From: Shimia gijangensis | GTDB lineage: Bacteria > Pseudomonadota > Alphaproteobacteria > Rhodobacterales > Rhodobacteraceae | Reading direction: 5' to 3' | DNA: 64,000 nt | Assembly: GCF_900142085.1 (NCBI RefSeq) | Contig: NZ_FQZQ01000002.1 | Coordinates: forward strand, 237,283-301,282 | Part shown: piece by piece, positions 47,003 to 55,439 of the stretch | Numbering within the stretch: position 1 is the first letter of the stretch | Layout of the letters: each line of letters opens with the position of its first letter | The notes under the pieces: generated by a model | Database searches by the model: none | What the model was told of the DNA's origin: nothing | Seen by the model: the letters and a program-made list of their open reading frames with translations, nothing else | Program-made: the position numbers and the translations under genes

Positions 47003-48183
47003 CTCTCCACCAAAATTCGGCTCAGGGCGTCAATGTCAAAGATATACACCGCCCCGGAAATCGCGAGGGTTAGGCCAAGCGCGGCAGACAGCAACATCGT
47101 TAGCTCCATCGCGACGAGAAACACAGCAATCCTTTTTGGTGCACCGATTTGATTGGCGATTTCGAATTCACGACGCCTCATGCGCACAGATAGAACAACA
47201 ACAAGAAACAGCGCGGCAATCGTTGCGATGGCCATTGATGCAACAACGTTCTGAAGAATGGATTTCATCTGGAATACGCGCGTCAGCAAATCCTGGATGA
47301 CGTTCTCGACATCGACAAGCTGGCGGGTTTCTTGCTGTTCTGCAACGCGCCCTTTTAGCAGTGCCTCAGATTTGGGTGACCGTGGAAAAACAAGAACAGC
47401 AGACAAGGGCAGATCTGAATCCGCTCCGTGATTATGGAACGCGTCGCTATCCGCCTGTGTCAAATCCGTGTAGGTCGCAAGGCTTGAATTGGCGACCAGA
47501 GCGCTGTTTTGAGGTTTCAACAGCAAATTGGGGTCGCTCGATGTGGTTAACTCCTGATGGCCGTGGCCAATCCCTTCTGCGATCCAAGCCGATTGCAAGT
47601 CCGCAAAAACAACACCATCATCCGGGCTGTTTGTCCGTGGTAAAATACCGGAAACACGCAAAGTCACAGGATAGCTACCCGCCAGATCAAACGCCTGCGT
47701 TGCATCTGTCCTCAGTTCGTCTCCGATGGTCAGGCCCGTTTTTTGGGCGACGGCGTGCCCCAGAACGACATCTCCCACCCGAAGCGGAAGAAAGCCCTCT
47801 GAGGGGCGCAAGCCGCGCTCTGTAAAGTATTCGTAATCCACACCAACAAAGGGCAGCCCACGGATGGTCCCAGCGCGCCGCATCGGGGCGAGGGCGAAGG
47901 ACGACAGATCAATCAGGTTGAGGTAGTCGGCCATTTTCACATCGGTCGTGCTCTGGCCGCTAAAATACGTACTGCCCAGCACGAGGTCGATGGGTGAACC
48001 TTGGGCGCCGTAAACCAGGGGCGTGGTTTGCGCCCGTGCCATGAGGTCTCTTTCGGCTTGTGAAATCACCAGATTTGCCAGAACGGGAATGGACGTCACA
48101 ATTGTCAAAACAAAGATCAACACCGCGCTACGCACTTTGTTGTGTTGCAGGTTTCTGATCGCAAGAAGGGCAAGGCCAGTCAT
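46999..48183 (-). CDS. FtsX/MacB-type ABC permease
   Basis: A 394-residue membrane protein with one N-terminal segment (SAVLILVLTIVTSIPVLANLVIS-type), a large periplasmic domain (residues ~45-265) and three C-terminal segments around IAALFLVVVLSVRMRRREFEIANQIGAPKRIAVFLVAMELTMLL, the FtsX-family core with the ExxxxxxxGA coupling pattern. Such permeases drive extracytoplasmic work (lipoprotein release, export) rather than import. Coupled by ATGA to the ATPase before it and the binding protein after it. Confidence 0.85.
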   Translation of the reverse strand: MTGLALLAIRNLQHNKVRSAVLIFVLTIVTSIPVLANLVISQAERDLMARAQTTPLVYGAQGSPIDLVLGSTYFSGQSTTDVKMADYLNLIDLSSFALAPMRRAGTIRGLPFVGVDYEYFTERGLRPSEGFLPLRVGDVVLGHAVAQKTGLTIGDELRTDATQAFDLAGSYPVTLRVSGILPRTNSPDDGVVFADLQSAWIAEGIGHGHQELTTSSDPNLLLKPQNSALVANSSLATYTDLTQADSDAFHNHGADSDLPLSAVLVFPRSPKSEALLKGRVAEQQETRQLVDVENVIQDLLTRVFQMKSILQNVVASMAIATIAALFLVVVLSVRMRRREFEIANQIGAPKRIAVFLVAMELTMLLSAALGLTLAISGAVYIFDIDALSRILVER

Positions 48184-48845
48184 CGGTTCACCTGCGCAAA
48201 ATCTGAAAAATCAATGACCTGATCAAAGCGATCTGTCAGATTTCGGTCATGTGTTACGACGATCAACGTGGCCCCGGACGTTTGGCATTGCCGGCACAAG
48301 TGATCCAGAATGCTGGACTTGTTGGCGGGGTCCAGATTGCCTGTTGGCTCATCTGCGAGAATTAAGGACGGCATTCCCAGCATCGCCCGACAAATGGCGA
48401 GACGCTGTCGCTCACCTTGTGAAATGGTTTGTGGTTTTCGACCCAAAACATGGGTAATCCCAAACTCGTCCGCGAGCTGCTCAATTCGACCGTTCAGCGT
48501 CGCATCGCCTTTTCGTCCCGTGACAAAAAACGGATAGAGTAGGTTCTCGCGACCGCTTAAATAGTCGATCAATCCAAAATCCTGATACACATAACCGATG
48601 TTTCGGGCGCGAAACTCTCGACACTTTGCATCTGTCATTTCCGCCGGATTGACGTCGCCCAATGTCAGGCTCCCTTGTCTGAGTCTTGTGACAGTCGAGA
48701 CAATGTTCAGGAAGGTTGTCTTGCCGCAGCCTGACGGCCCGACAATTCCCAACGACTGGCCCGAGGGAACAGCCAGATCGGGAATGGAAATCCGAAAATC
48801 CCCCGTCCCGTAAGAGTACCGAAGATTTTGAACCTCTACCTTCAT
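48180..48845 (-). CDS. LolD/MacB-type ABC ATPase
   Basis: A 221-residue ATPase: Walker A GPSGCGKTT, Q-loop YVYQDFGLIDYLSG, signature ISQGERQRLAICRAML in place of the usual LSGGERQR, Walker B LILADEPTGNLDP and switch His VVTHDRNLT. The short form and the Walker B ending DEPTGNLD belong to the LolD/MacB/FtsE group, which pairs with FtsX-type permeases. ATGA overlaps at both ends tie it to the 612-residue protein and the permease. Confidence 0.9.
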   Translation of the reverse strand: MKVEVQNLRYSYGTGDFRISIPDLAVPSGQSLGIVGPSGCGKTTFLNIVSTVTRLRQGSLTLGDVNPAEMTDAKCREFRARNIGYVYQDFGLIDYLSGRENLLYPFFVTGRKGDATLNGRIEQLADEFGITHVLGRKPQTISQGERQRLAICRAMLGMPSLILADEPTGNLDPANKSSILDHLCRQCQTSGATLIVVTHDRNLTDRFDQVIDFSDFAQVNR

Positions 48846-50680
48846 AGTTTCCGATCCTGGGAAAGCACATCAAACTCCTGAATTTTCCAGACACCATTCG
48901 CGGGCTGCAGCGTGACTTCGGCTGAGTATGCGTTCACGCGGCGATGATTGTGTCCCCAATGCCCGACAGTCCCGGATATGCGCCATTCAACAGCAAGCCG
49001 CAGCGTTCCCGAAGCGGTGGCCGGTAACTGCGAAACACTGGTCACATCCAATTGGTCAACTCTTGCCTGCGCACCGCCGGCCTTTTCGACACGCAAGGCG
49101 CGTCGCTGTTCAAGATACACTTTTTCCAGAACGTCCCCGGCAAGTGTGAAAGCCAGGCGATCGTAAACCTGATCTTCGGTTCGAAAGTCAAAAGCCCGAT
49201 AGACATTCGTCAGCAGATCATTGGAGAGCTTCATCATCGCCTCTTGGGTCAGTTGAAGTATCGCACTGCCCGCCTGACGTTGCGCCAAGGGAATAGTCGC
49301 GGCGCAGGCCAACCCCACTGACAGAACAGCAAAAGCCGCGCGGCGTCCGGACGTCTTGCGAAAAACAAGAAGCAGGCACGCGATAGATACGAATGCGATT
49401 GCGGCGATTAAAAGGATTACTGGCCACGGAACAGCTGACCCCTTTTGCGTTACGGCTATTTCTTCAATCGCTGGGTATGGCGGCTTTTTAAAGTAGTTCG
49501 TCCACGTAAGAACCGGATTTTCAGGAGACAGGCTTGCAAAAAACGGACCGCCTATATCAATCGCGTTGCCTGGAACGGTGGGATACGCCTCATCAAAGAC
49601 GGACCATGTTACAGTCGCTTCTTTGGCGAAAATGTCTGTTGGAACTGAATAGATAAGTCCAACAATGGCGACATCCGTCAGAATGTCTTCACCCGGCTCC
49701 AGATAAGTGAGCCCCGATGCGCCCGCCTTGAGAAAAGACATGCGATCAAAATCAGGAACGACAGCCTCACCATTTACGGTCATCGGAGACAGGTCACGCA
49801 ACACATTTGGTAGCGCTTGTTCGAGCCTTTGTCGTTCCGCATCGCTGACCACTGAACCGTCCAGGTCGATGTTCACAAGCCTTGCCGCATCTTCAACCCG
49901 CAACAAGGCTTCGTGCCGGATTTCGTAGGGTTCGGCATAAAGAAATGTCATGACCGGATCGCGGTGATGGCGGCGAAGTTTGGGGTTGTCGAAACGGCTG
50001 TACCAGGGGTCTTGCCAGTCAATGGTCAGGTAGGCGGGGGTGGACAAATGGCGAAAGTCCGTCACAGCGACCTTGCGGTCAAACACGATCATGCCGATGG
50101 GCGCCCGCGCATTGCCGTCATCCTCCTGCGGAGGGGCAATGACCAACCGCTCGGGCCGTGTGCCTTCAAAGCTGTAAAACAATTCTGCATAGATCACCCG
50201 AGGATCGTCCGGTGCGGTTGGGTACCGGATGCCAGTGATCGCGTCGGTTTTGCCAGCAAGAGGAGAGTTGCGATTGATCCGTTCTCTGGGCTCGATCAGC
50301 ACCACCTCAAGCGGAAGAAGACCGCCGTTTTCAGGTCGAATGCTCAGACCGAGTTCAGAAAACCGCTGCATGCGGTCTTGGTGGCTGGGGCGGTTTGGGG
50401 TGCCACCCGGAATCCAGCCATCAGGCAAGAGGTCTTCGAAAACCGGTAAGTCGTCCACGTAGATCTCGAGGAGAACCTGAACACCAGCGTCCGACACATT
50501 GATTTCCACAATGTTCGGCGCAACCTCGGCACCTGTCATCGGCGACAAGTCCGCATGGGCATAGGTGGCCAACAGGAACGAGCCAATCAAAGGCAACAGG
50601 ATGTGGCGCCAAAACTTGTGCAAAGCCAGCTCATTTACATTGTTCAGAACGGAATCATACTTGAAACCGACGGTGGACAT
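48842..50680 (-). CDS. Large membrane-anchored protein of unknown function
   Basis: A 612-residue protein that I cannot assign. A hydrophobic export segment lies at residues ~24-43 (ILLPLIGSFLLATYAHA), then a ~370-residue extracytoplasmic part with beta-rich sequence, two membrane segments at ~418-440 and ~448-466, and a C-terminal domain (470-612) with LAGDVLEKVYLEQRRALRVEKAGG and TLRLAVEWRISGTVGHWGHNH, whose end VWKIQEFDVLS looks NTF2/Tim44-like. The start may be a TTG at residue 20, because the 20 residues before the signal are atypical. It begins 5 bases after the secreted protein gene and is coupled to the ATPase, so it is probably a structural part of the transport machine. Confidence 0.75.
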   Translation of the reverse strand: MSTVGFKYDSVLNNVNELALHKFWRHILLPLIGSFLLATYAHADLSPMTGAEVAPNIVEINVSDAGVQVLLEIYVDDLPVFEDLLPDGWIPGGTPNRPSHQDRMQRFSELGLSIRPENGGLLPLEVVLIEPRERINRNSPLAGKTDAITGIRYPTAPDDPRVIYAELFYSFEGTRPERLVIAPPQEDDGNARAPIGMIVFDRKVAVTDFRHLSTPAYLTIDWQDPWYSRFDNPKLRRHHRDPVMTFLYAEPYEIRHEALLRVEDAARLVNIDLDGSVVSDAERQRLEQALPNVLRDLSPMTVNGEAVVPDFDRMSFLKAGASGLTYLEPGEDILTDVAIVGLIYSVPTDIFAKEATVTWSVFDEAYPTVPGNAIDIGGPFFASLSPENPVLTWTNYFKKPPYPAIEEIAVTQKGSAVPWPVILLIAAIAFVSIACLLLVFRKTSGRRAAFAVLSVGLACAATIPLAQRQAGSAILQLTQEAMMKLSNDLLTNVYRAFDFRTEDQVYDRLAFTLAGDVLEKVYLEQRRALRVEKAGGAQARVDQLDVTSVSQLPATASGTLRLAVEWRISGTVGHWGHNHRRVNAYSAEVTLQPANGVWKIQEFDVLSQDRKL

Positions 50681-50685
50681 AAAGC

Positions 50686-51267
50686 CTAGTTACAAACCAG
50701 ACCAGCGCCACAGGTACAGTATCTATCGCGCCCGGGATCATCGTGCCTGTTGCATTCGCGAACTTCGCGCCGGTCGTTCCTGCGATGTACACCCGCCACA
50801 GATCCAGGGGACATCGGGCGACCAAAATGGTCAATGAACACTGTGCCTGATCCGGATACAGATGAGGCAGGTCCATCAAGAATTGTCAAATCAGAATAAG
50901 TTAACGTTGTGCCATCAACGGTGGGTCTGGCATTGATCGTGACTACGATGTCTTGGGGGGCGCTATCACCCGACACAATGGATATCACGGCATTGGGCGG
51001 GTTATTTGAAAAGGGATCGTCAGACGTGGACACTTCATCCAGAAAACTTGGAATTGTCAGGTGGCCAGCCAGACGAACGGGTCTGTCACAAAAGAACGTC
51101 ACCATGGGTGACGCGTTAGCCATGACAAGGGTGGTTCCGTCAAACGACATATCAGATGCGCTGTGCACAAAAAGTGCTTCACAAACGTCGTCATCCGCGA
51201 CGACCGGACCAGTCAAAATGGTGCAAAGCGCCAACAACCCGGCGACGAGGGACAATACAGGCTTCAT
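50686..51267 (-). CDS. Secreted protein of unknown function
   Basis: A 193-residue exported protein (signal peptide LSLVAGLLALCTILTGPVVA). The mature part reads LFVHSASDMSFDGTTLVMANASPMV, then TFFCDRPVRLAGHLTIPSFLDE, NPPNAVISIV and GTVFIDHFGRPMSPGSVAGV. I recognise this pattern from other uncharacterised bacterial exported proteins but no function is known. The C-terminal ~35 residues are basic with two Cys and look unlike the rest, perhaps a shifted tail. It is second in the minus-strand series, directly before the 612-residue protein. Confidence 0.7.
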   Translation of the reverse strand: MKPVLSLVAGLLALCTILTGPVVADDDVCEALFVHSASDMSFDGTTLVMANASPMVTFFCDRPVRLAGHLTIPSFLDEVSTSDDPFSNNPPNAVISIVSGDSAPQDIVVTINARPTVDGTTLTYSDLTILDGPASSVSGSGTVFIDHFGRPMSPGSVAGVHRRNDRREVRECNRHDDPGRDRYCTCGAGLVCN

Positions 51268-51349
51268 GATAAGAGCCTCCTGAATATCTGAGTTAGCTTA
51301 CAAAGCTGCAGGCAGGGCCGGCGATATGCCGGCCCGTCGGTGTGCCGTG

Positions 51350-52561
51350 TTACTTCTTGGGCATTTCAGGTGGCGTATAGCCCTTCCACTTGCCTGCGTT
51401 GACCTTGTCCGAAGGCGACTTTTCATCTGAACGCGGCGCATCAATGTAGGCCTTGCCGACATCGGGTGGCAGAACATAGTCATCAACATTCGCGTCGCGG
51501 ACGACAATGTTGTCTTTGGTGACATTAACAACCACCAGATCGCGCGCCAGAACCAGCGGCCCGTCATAGGTCTCGCGCACACCTTCAAGAATGGCCTGAT
51601 AGTTCTCTGGTGACAGAACCGAGTGATACCCCATGGCCATGCGCGGCTTCACAGCAGACATCACCTTGCCAAAGGCCTTTGGCTCTGAGTGAATCCGGGT
51701 AGACACATAAGTGGCCTGCGCCAAATCCCACCCAAAGTAGGTGGCCAGCGCTTTTGGCGGCAGGAAGGCTTCGTGAGATGCGATATCGGCGCCCGCGGCG
51801 TATTTGACGTACCAGTTGTTCGGATAGGTATCGCCGCCAAACACATACTTCAGGCCATTCCATTCAAGCGAGTAGCTGACAGAGCCGTCAAGGCCGTGAA
51901 TGGCAGGCCATGACCGGATCGTGACATCGTTTTCCTGATAGACAATTACATTTTCTTGCATGTAGTCAAACTCGGTGACGTCCAGCTTTGCGCCGTCATC
52001 CGGCAAAGCGCCACTACGAGTCTGCAGATCCCACGCATAGGCCTTCTTCATGTTTTCCACATATGACTTGGTGCCCAGTTCCGGTGTCGCACCGGATGGG
52101 CCAAAAATGCGCAAGGGTGTGTAACGTCCAGACAGCCATCCACCTACGTGCATGCCCATGAAGTCGCCGACATGGTCAACGTGCAGGTGGCTAAAGAACA
52201 TTTTGTCGATTTTGGAAAAATCGGGTCGCAGGGAAAACAAGTTACCGGACGATCCAGTACCAACGTCAAAGAGGAATTTGTCGCCATTTCCCAACTCGAC
52301 GTAAAAAGAGATCGAAACGGCCGCTTTGGTCTGGTTGGGCATACCAGTTCCAAGCGCGGTTATGCGCATCTCATCAGCGCCCAGAATTTCAGTGTTTGGG
52401 AAGTAGCTAGCGGGATATACGCCATCCTTGATTTCCATCGCGGAACGCCCTAACGGCATCAGGTCCTCCGCATAAGAAGCTGTAAACCCGCTCACGGAAA
52501 ACGCTATTCCAAGCGCGACCGCGGCAACACTTTTTATCAGTTTTGGTGAGCGTTTTTGCAT
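51350..52561 (-). CDS. Secreted MBL-fold metallohydrolase (GntH-like group)
   Basis: A 403-residue exported metallo-beta-lactamase-fold enzyme: signal segment SVAAVALGIAFSVSGFTASYA, then KFLFDVGTGSSGNLF, the metal motif FFSHLHVDHVGDF, GGDTYPNNWYVKY and a late His in MAMGYHSVL. It resembles the group annotated as GntH after the guanitoxin cluster, but without other guanitoxin genes here that function should not be assumed. Met at 52561 follows AAAAGGGG; 52579 is the alternative. First gene of the minus-strand series, divergent from the TetR gene. Confidence 0.82.
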   Translation of the reverse strand: MQKRSPKLIKSVAAVALGIAFSVSGFTASYAEDLMPLGRSAMEIKDGVYPASYFPNTEILGADEMRITALGTGMPNQTKAAVSISFYVELGNGDKFLFDVGTGSSGNLFSLRPDFSKIDKMFFSHLHVDHVGDFMGMHVGGWLSGRYTPLRIFGPSGATPELGTKSYVENMKKAYAWDLQTRSGALPDDGAKLDVTEFDYMQENVIVYQENDVTIRSWPAIHGLDGSVSYSLEWNGLKYVFGGDTYPNNWYVKYAAGADIASHEAFLPPKALATYFGWDLAQATYVSTRIHSEPKAFGKVMSAVKPRMAMGYHSVLSPENYQAILEGVRETYDGPLVLARDLVVVNVTKDNIVVRDANVDDYVLPPDVGKAYIDAPRSDEKSPSDKVNAGKWKGYTPPEMPKK

Positions 52562-52649
52562 CTTTTTCCCCTTTTTCATTCTAAAATGAACGCTTAGAAC
52601 TTGGTGAACTCGACTCTCGAAAATGTGAAATGGCGTTTGTCGAGGTTAT

Positions 52650-52667
52650 CCATAGTCTTGTCTATGG
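52650..52667. promoter_or_regulatory. Palindrome, candidate TetR operator
   Basis: CCATAG-TCTTGT-CTATGG, a perfect 6-6-6 inverted repeat in the divergent gap, 36 bases before the TetR start and about 83 before the hydrolase start. Placed to control both directions. Confidence 0.55.
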
Positions 52668-52702
52668 TACCAAATTGTTCTTGCTAGTCAACAGAGGCAT
52701 CT

Positions 52703-53254
52703 ATGGAAAAGCCCAAAAATCAAAGAGCTAGCCGAAAAGAATGGCTGTTAGCTGCGACCGACGTGCTGAACCGCGATGGGGTGGATAAAATCAAGGTCGT
52801 TTCCATCGCTCGCGAACTCAACCTGACAAGCGGTAGCTTCTATTGGCATTTCAGAGATGTTCAGGACTTGCTTCAAGGGGTTCTCGACCACTGGGAAAAT
52901 GCGTTGACGGCCAACATCATTGACGATGCGCAGGCCTTTACAGGTGAGCCCAAGCAGCGAATTCTAAACCTGATGTGTCAGGTTATCCGCGAAGATGCCG
53001 CGAGAACGGATGCTGCGATCAAGGTCTGGTCCAGACGCTCTCCTACCGTGGAGGCCGCTTTTTCACGTGTCATCGCGTCCAGATTCAGTTTTGCAAAATG
53101 GATGTTCGAGGAAGCCGGGTTCTCTGAAAGTGAGGCCGCAATCAGAGGTCGAATGATGGTGGCCGTTCTGATGGGCGAAGCCCTTGCTGGAATTGCCAAA
53201 CAAGAAGGTTGGGAAGATATCATTCGGGATGAGTGGTCAATCCTAACAAACTAA
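52703..53254 (+). CDS. TetR-family transcriptional regulator
   Basis: A 183-residue regulator: HTH near residues 10-55 (KEWLLAATDVLNRDGVDKIKVVSIARELNLTSGSFYWHF pattern) and a helical ligand domain. Divergent from the MBL-fold hydrolase and its downstream series, with a palindrome in the gap; it most likely represses those genes and itself until an unknown ligand binds. Confidence 0.88.
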   Translation: MEKPKNQRASRKEWLLAATDVLNRDGVDKIKVVSIARELNLTSGSFYWHFRDVQDLLQGVLDHWENALTANIIDDAQAFTGEPKQRILNLMCQVIREDAARTDAAIKVWSRRSPTVEAAFSRVIASRFSFAKWMFEEAGFSESEAAIRGRMMVAVLMGEALAGIAKQEGWEDIIRDEWSILTN

Positions 53255-53453
53255 TGTGCGCGCCCGACAATCTCTCCAAAAGACCAGAACTTAATACGGC
53301 ACCACAGTGCATTCCATGGCCTTTGACCCGAATGGCGTTCAATACAACCGCTTGCTGAGATGTTGACAAACGCCCCGCCCATAGACAACCCTACGGGAGA
53401 TGAAAAAATGCTTCGAAGGCATTTACTGTGATGTCTGGGAAGTGGAGCTGGCG

Positions 53454-54239
53454 ATGAAGACATTTTTCAGAAAACTGATGCTGTCAGTACCGTTCTTCCT
53501 CACATGCCAGAGCGCATTTGCCGACGATGCAGAGCTGGCCAAACAACTGTCCAACCCGCTTGCCTCACTGATCTCAGTGCCGATGCAGTTTAACTACGAC
53601 ACGGGTTTCGGTACTCCCGACGGTGAAAGGTTAACTCTCAACATTCAACCGGTAATACCGTTTTCACTGACACCTGAGTTGAATCTGATCACGCGAACAA
53701 TCATTCCTTACAAATGGCAATCAGACATCGCTGGATCTCCAGGCTCGAAATCTGGATTAGGGGATACGTCGATAAGTTTTTGGTTCAGCCCTGCCCATAC
53801 TGCGAATGGATCTACCTGGGGTGTAGGGCCTATTCTCAGCTTGCCAACATCGAGCGATCCAGATTTTGGATTGGGTGAATGGGGTGGCGGGATAACCGGA
53901 GTTTATCTTGTTCAGCCCGGACCATGGACCATTGGGGCATTGGGAAACCACCTTTGGTCATTTGAAAGTGACAACCTCAATTCAACCTATATCCAACCAT
54001 TTGTTGCCTATGGAACTCCGAACCACTGGACATATACCGTGAACTCGGAAGCGTCCTATGATTGGAATACGAAACAATGGACATTGCCAGTGAATTTCAT
54101 GGTGTCAAAACTGGTTTCCTTTGGAAAACAAAAAGTCTCCCTGCAAGGGGGGGTGCGATACTATTTTGATAGCCCGGCCAATGGTCCGGAAGGTTGGGGG
54201 TTCAGATTTGCAGCAACTTTCGTTTTCCCCAAGAAATGA
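53454..54239 (+). CDS. Outer-membrane beta-barrel, MetA-pathway/transporter-like
   Basis: A 261-residue exported protein: signal peptide LMLSVPFFLTCQSAFA, then strands and loops such as SLISVPMQFNYDTGFG, LTLNIQPVIPFSLTPELNLITRTIIPY, GLGDTSISFWFSP, WGVGPILSLPT and QGGVRYYFDSPANGPEGWGFRFAATFVFPK. The pattern matches the family often labelled transporter or phenol-degradation MetA-pathway outer-membrane protein. ATG 53454 is chosen because the signal peptide starts there. Same strand as the TetR gene, 200 bases away; possibly part of the same response. Confidence 0.78.
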   Translation: MKTFFRKLMLSVPFFLTCQSAFADDAELAKQLSNPLASLISVPMQFNYDTGFGTPDGERLTLNIQPVIPFSLTPELNLITRTIIPYKWQSDIAGSPGSKSGLGDTSISFWFSPAHTANGSTWGVGPILSLPTSSDPDFGLGEWGGGITGVYLVQPGPWTIGALGNHLWSFESDNLNSTYIQPFVAYGTPNHWTYTVNSEASYDWNTKQWTLPVNFMVSKLVSFGKQKVSLQGGVRYYFDSPANGPEGWGFRFAATFVFPKK

Positions 54240-54482
54240 TCCGGGCAACGATTGTTGGAACAACGGCATGAGCAAATCAAGAACGCTTAAACAGTGACTG
54301 AAGGCAAACCCGAACCAGTACTCCGACGGCGAAGGCAGTATTGGGACCAAATAGAGGGGCTCATTTTTGATGTACCCTCCTTAAGTCAGACCAGGTTGCA
54401 ACAACGAAAGGACAGTCTGTTAAAACTATGAGGTATCCTTTACCCTGTTGCATAACCACCATTCAAAAATAGAGGAAAACCA

Positions 54483-54764
54483 ATGAAATACGCCCTTCTG
54501 TCAGCCGCGTTTATCATCAGCGCAACAATTGTTGAGGCCCAATCCGGAGTACTTGTTGCCTCCCCGATTCCAGACAATGCTGAGCAGCGGTTTTGCTATT
54601 ATTCTGGGCTGGCCTACTCGGCTGACGCATACGTTCTCTTGACCGGAAACAATACAGTCACAGAAACCGTGCGAGACGTAGAGGAAAGACTATTGCGCTG
54701 TAAAAAAGATGACGACGGGCTTATGCGTTGGGAGCCGGAAAGCACGATGCAATTGGGGAGGTAG
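54483..54764 (+). CDS. Small secreted protein, DUF1496-like pattern
   Basis: A 93-residue exported protein (signal MKYALLSAAFIISATIVEA). The mature part has FCYYSGLAYSADAY followed by LLRCKKDDDGLMRWE, a Cys-aromatic-Tyr...Tyr-Ser...Cys pattern that resembles the small DUF1496 proteins; function unknown. A ribosome site GAGGAAAA precedes ATG 54483. Confidence 0.6.
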   Translation: MKYALLSAAFIISATIVEAQSGVLVASPIPDNAEQRFCYYSGLAYSADAYVLLTGNNTVTETVRDVEERLLRCKKDDDGLMRWEPESTMQLGR

Positions 54765-54814
54765 CGGCTTTTTCCGCACATTGATCGACCTGCAGGATTG
54801 TCCGCGACCTTGTC

Positions 54815-54961
54815 ATGGCCAAAGTTAAAATGCTGCGTCTTGCACGAAGGTCCGCAATGCTAGAGCTGCGCTACAACGGTGGCCGACGCTATGAATGGTC
54901 GGCAACGTCATCCGGATCTCGCTATAGTCCAAATCCTACTCCCGCAACCACTGAGAATTGA
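54815..54961 (+). CDS. Possible 48-residue small protein
   Basis: An open frame from ATG 54815 to TGA 54959-54961 encodes a basic peptide containing SAMLELRYNGGRRYEWSATS, faintly like the core of a KTSC domain. Its stop touches a clear terminator. No good ribosome site is seen, so it may be a remnant or a non-coding leader. Confidence 0.3.
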   Translation: MAKVKMLRLARRSAMLELRYNGGRRYEWSATSSGSRYSPNPTPATTEN

Positions 54962-54995
54962 CTCCCGATCAGGCCTACAGCCTCCGGGAGTTTTT
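54961..54995 (+). terminator. Rho-independent terminator
   Basis: ACTCCCG and CGGGAGT pair across a 17-base loop, followed by a T-rich run. It ends transcription from the small secreted protein genes. Confidence 0.8.
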
Positions 54996-55439
54996 CTTTT
55001 TTACTCTCCCCCGTAAGCCTCTAAAATACCGGCGCAATCTTCTCGTAGCGTGATTGAAAAGCCATCCTGTGCTTCAAGATCAGGCGTCAGAATGGCAGCT
55101 TTGTGCTGACCTCAAAGTAAAGGTCAGCGCGCAACTGGGCGACCAGCAGAAACTTCTCTCGGAAGAAGTAAACGGCAGAGAGAAAACTTCATTCTCGATA
55201 CAAAAATTGGAAAACTAATGACGATGTCACGCAGGCTGGAAGGCAAATAGAAGAATGCCGGAAGTTATTTACCGAATGCATCAAGGTCGGTAATGCTAAC
55301 ATTCCAGACTTTGATCTGTTTTAGATAAAGTGCCGCGACCGGCCCAAACCCGACTCTAGTGAACATTGCGGCGAAGGTCCGGAATAAGCCAAATCGTACA
55401 TTTCACTTCGTTACCGATTTCCCCGTTTCAAAGCCCTAC
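54996..55439. other. Gene-free stretch between terminator and gltS
   Basis: No coding frame, RNA gene or strong repeat recognised on either strand in about 440 bases. Confidence 0.5.

Noticed and set aside
51350..52561. Guanitoxin biosynthesis
   Set aside because: Only one MBL-fold protein of GntH type is present, with no other guanitoxin pathway gene nearby.
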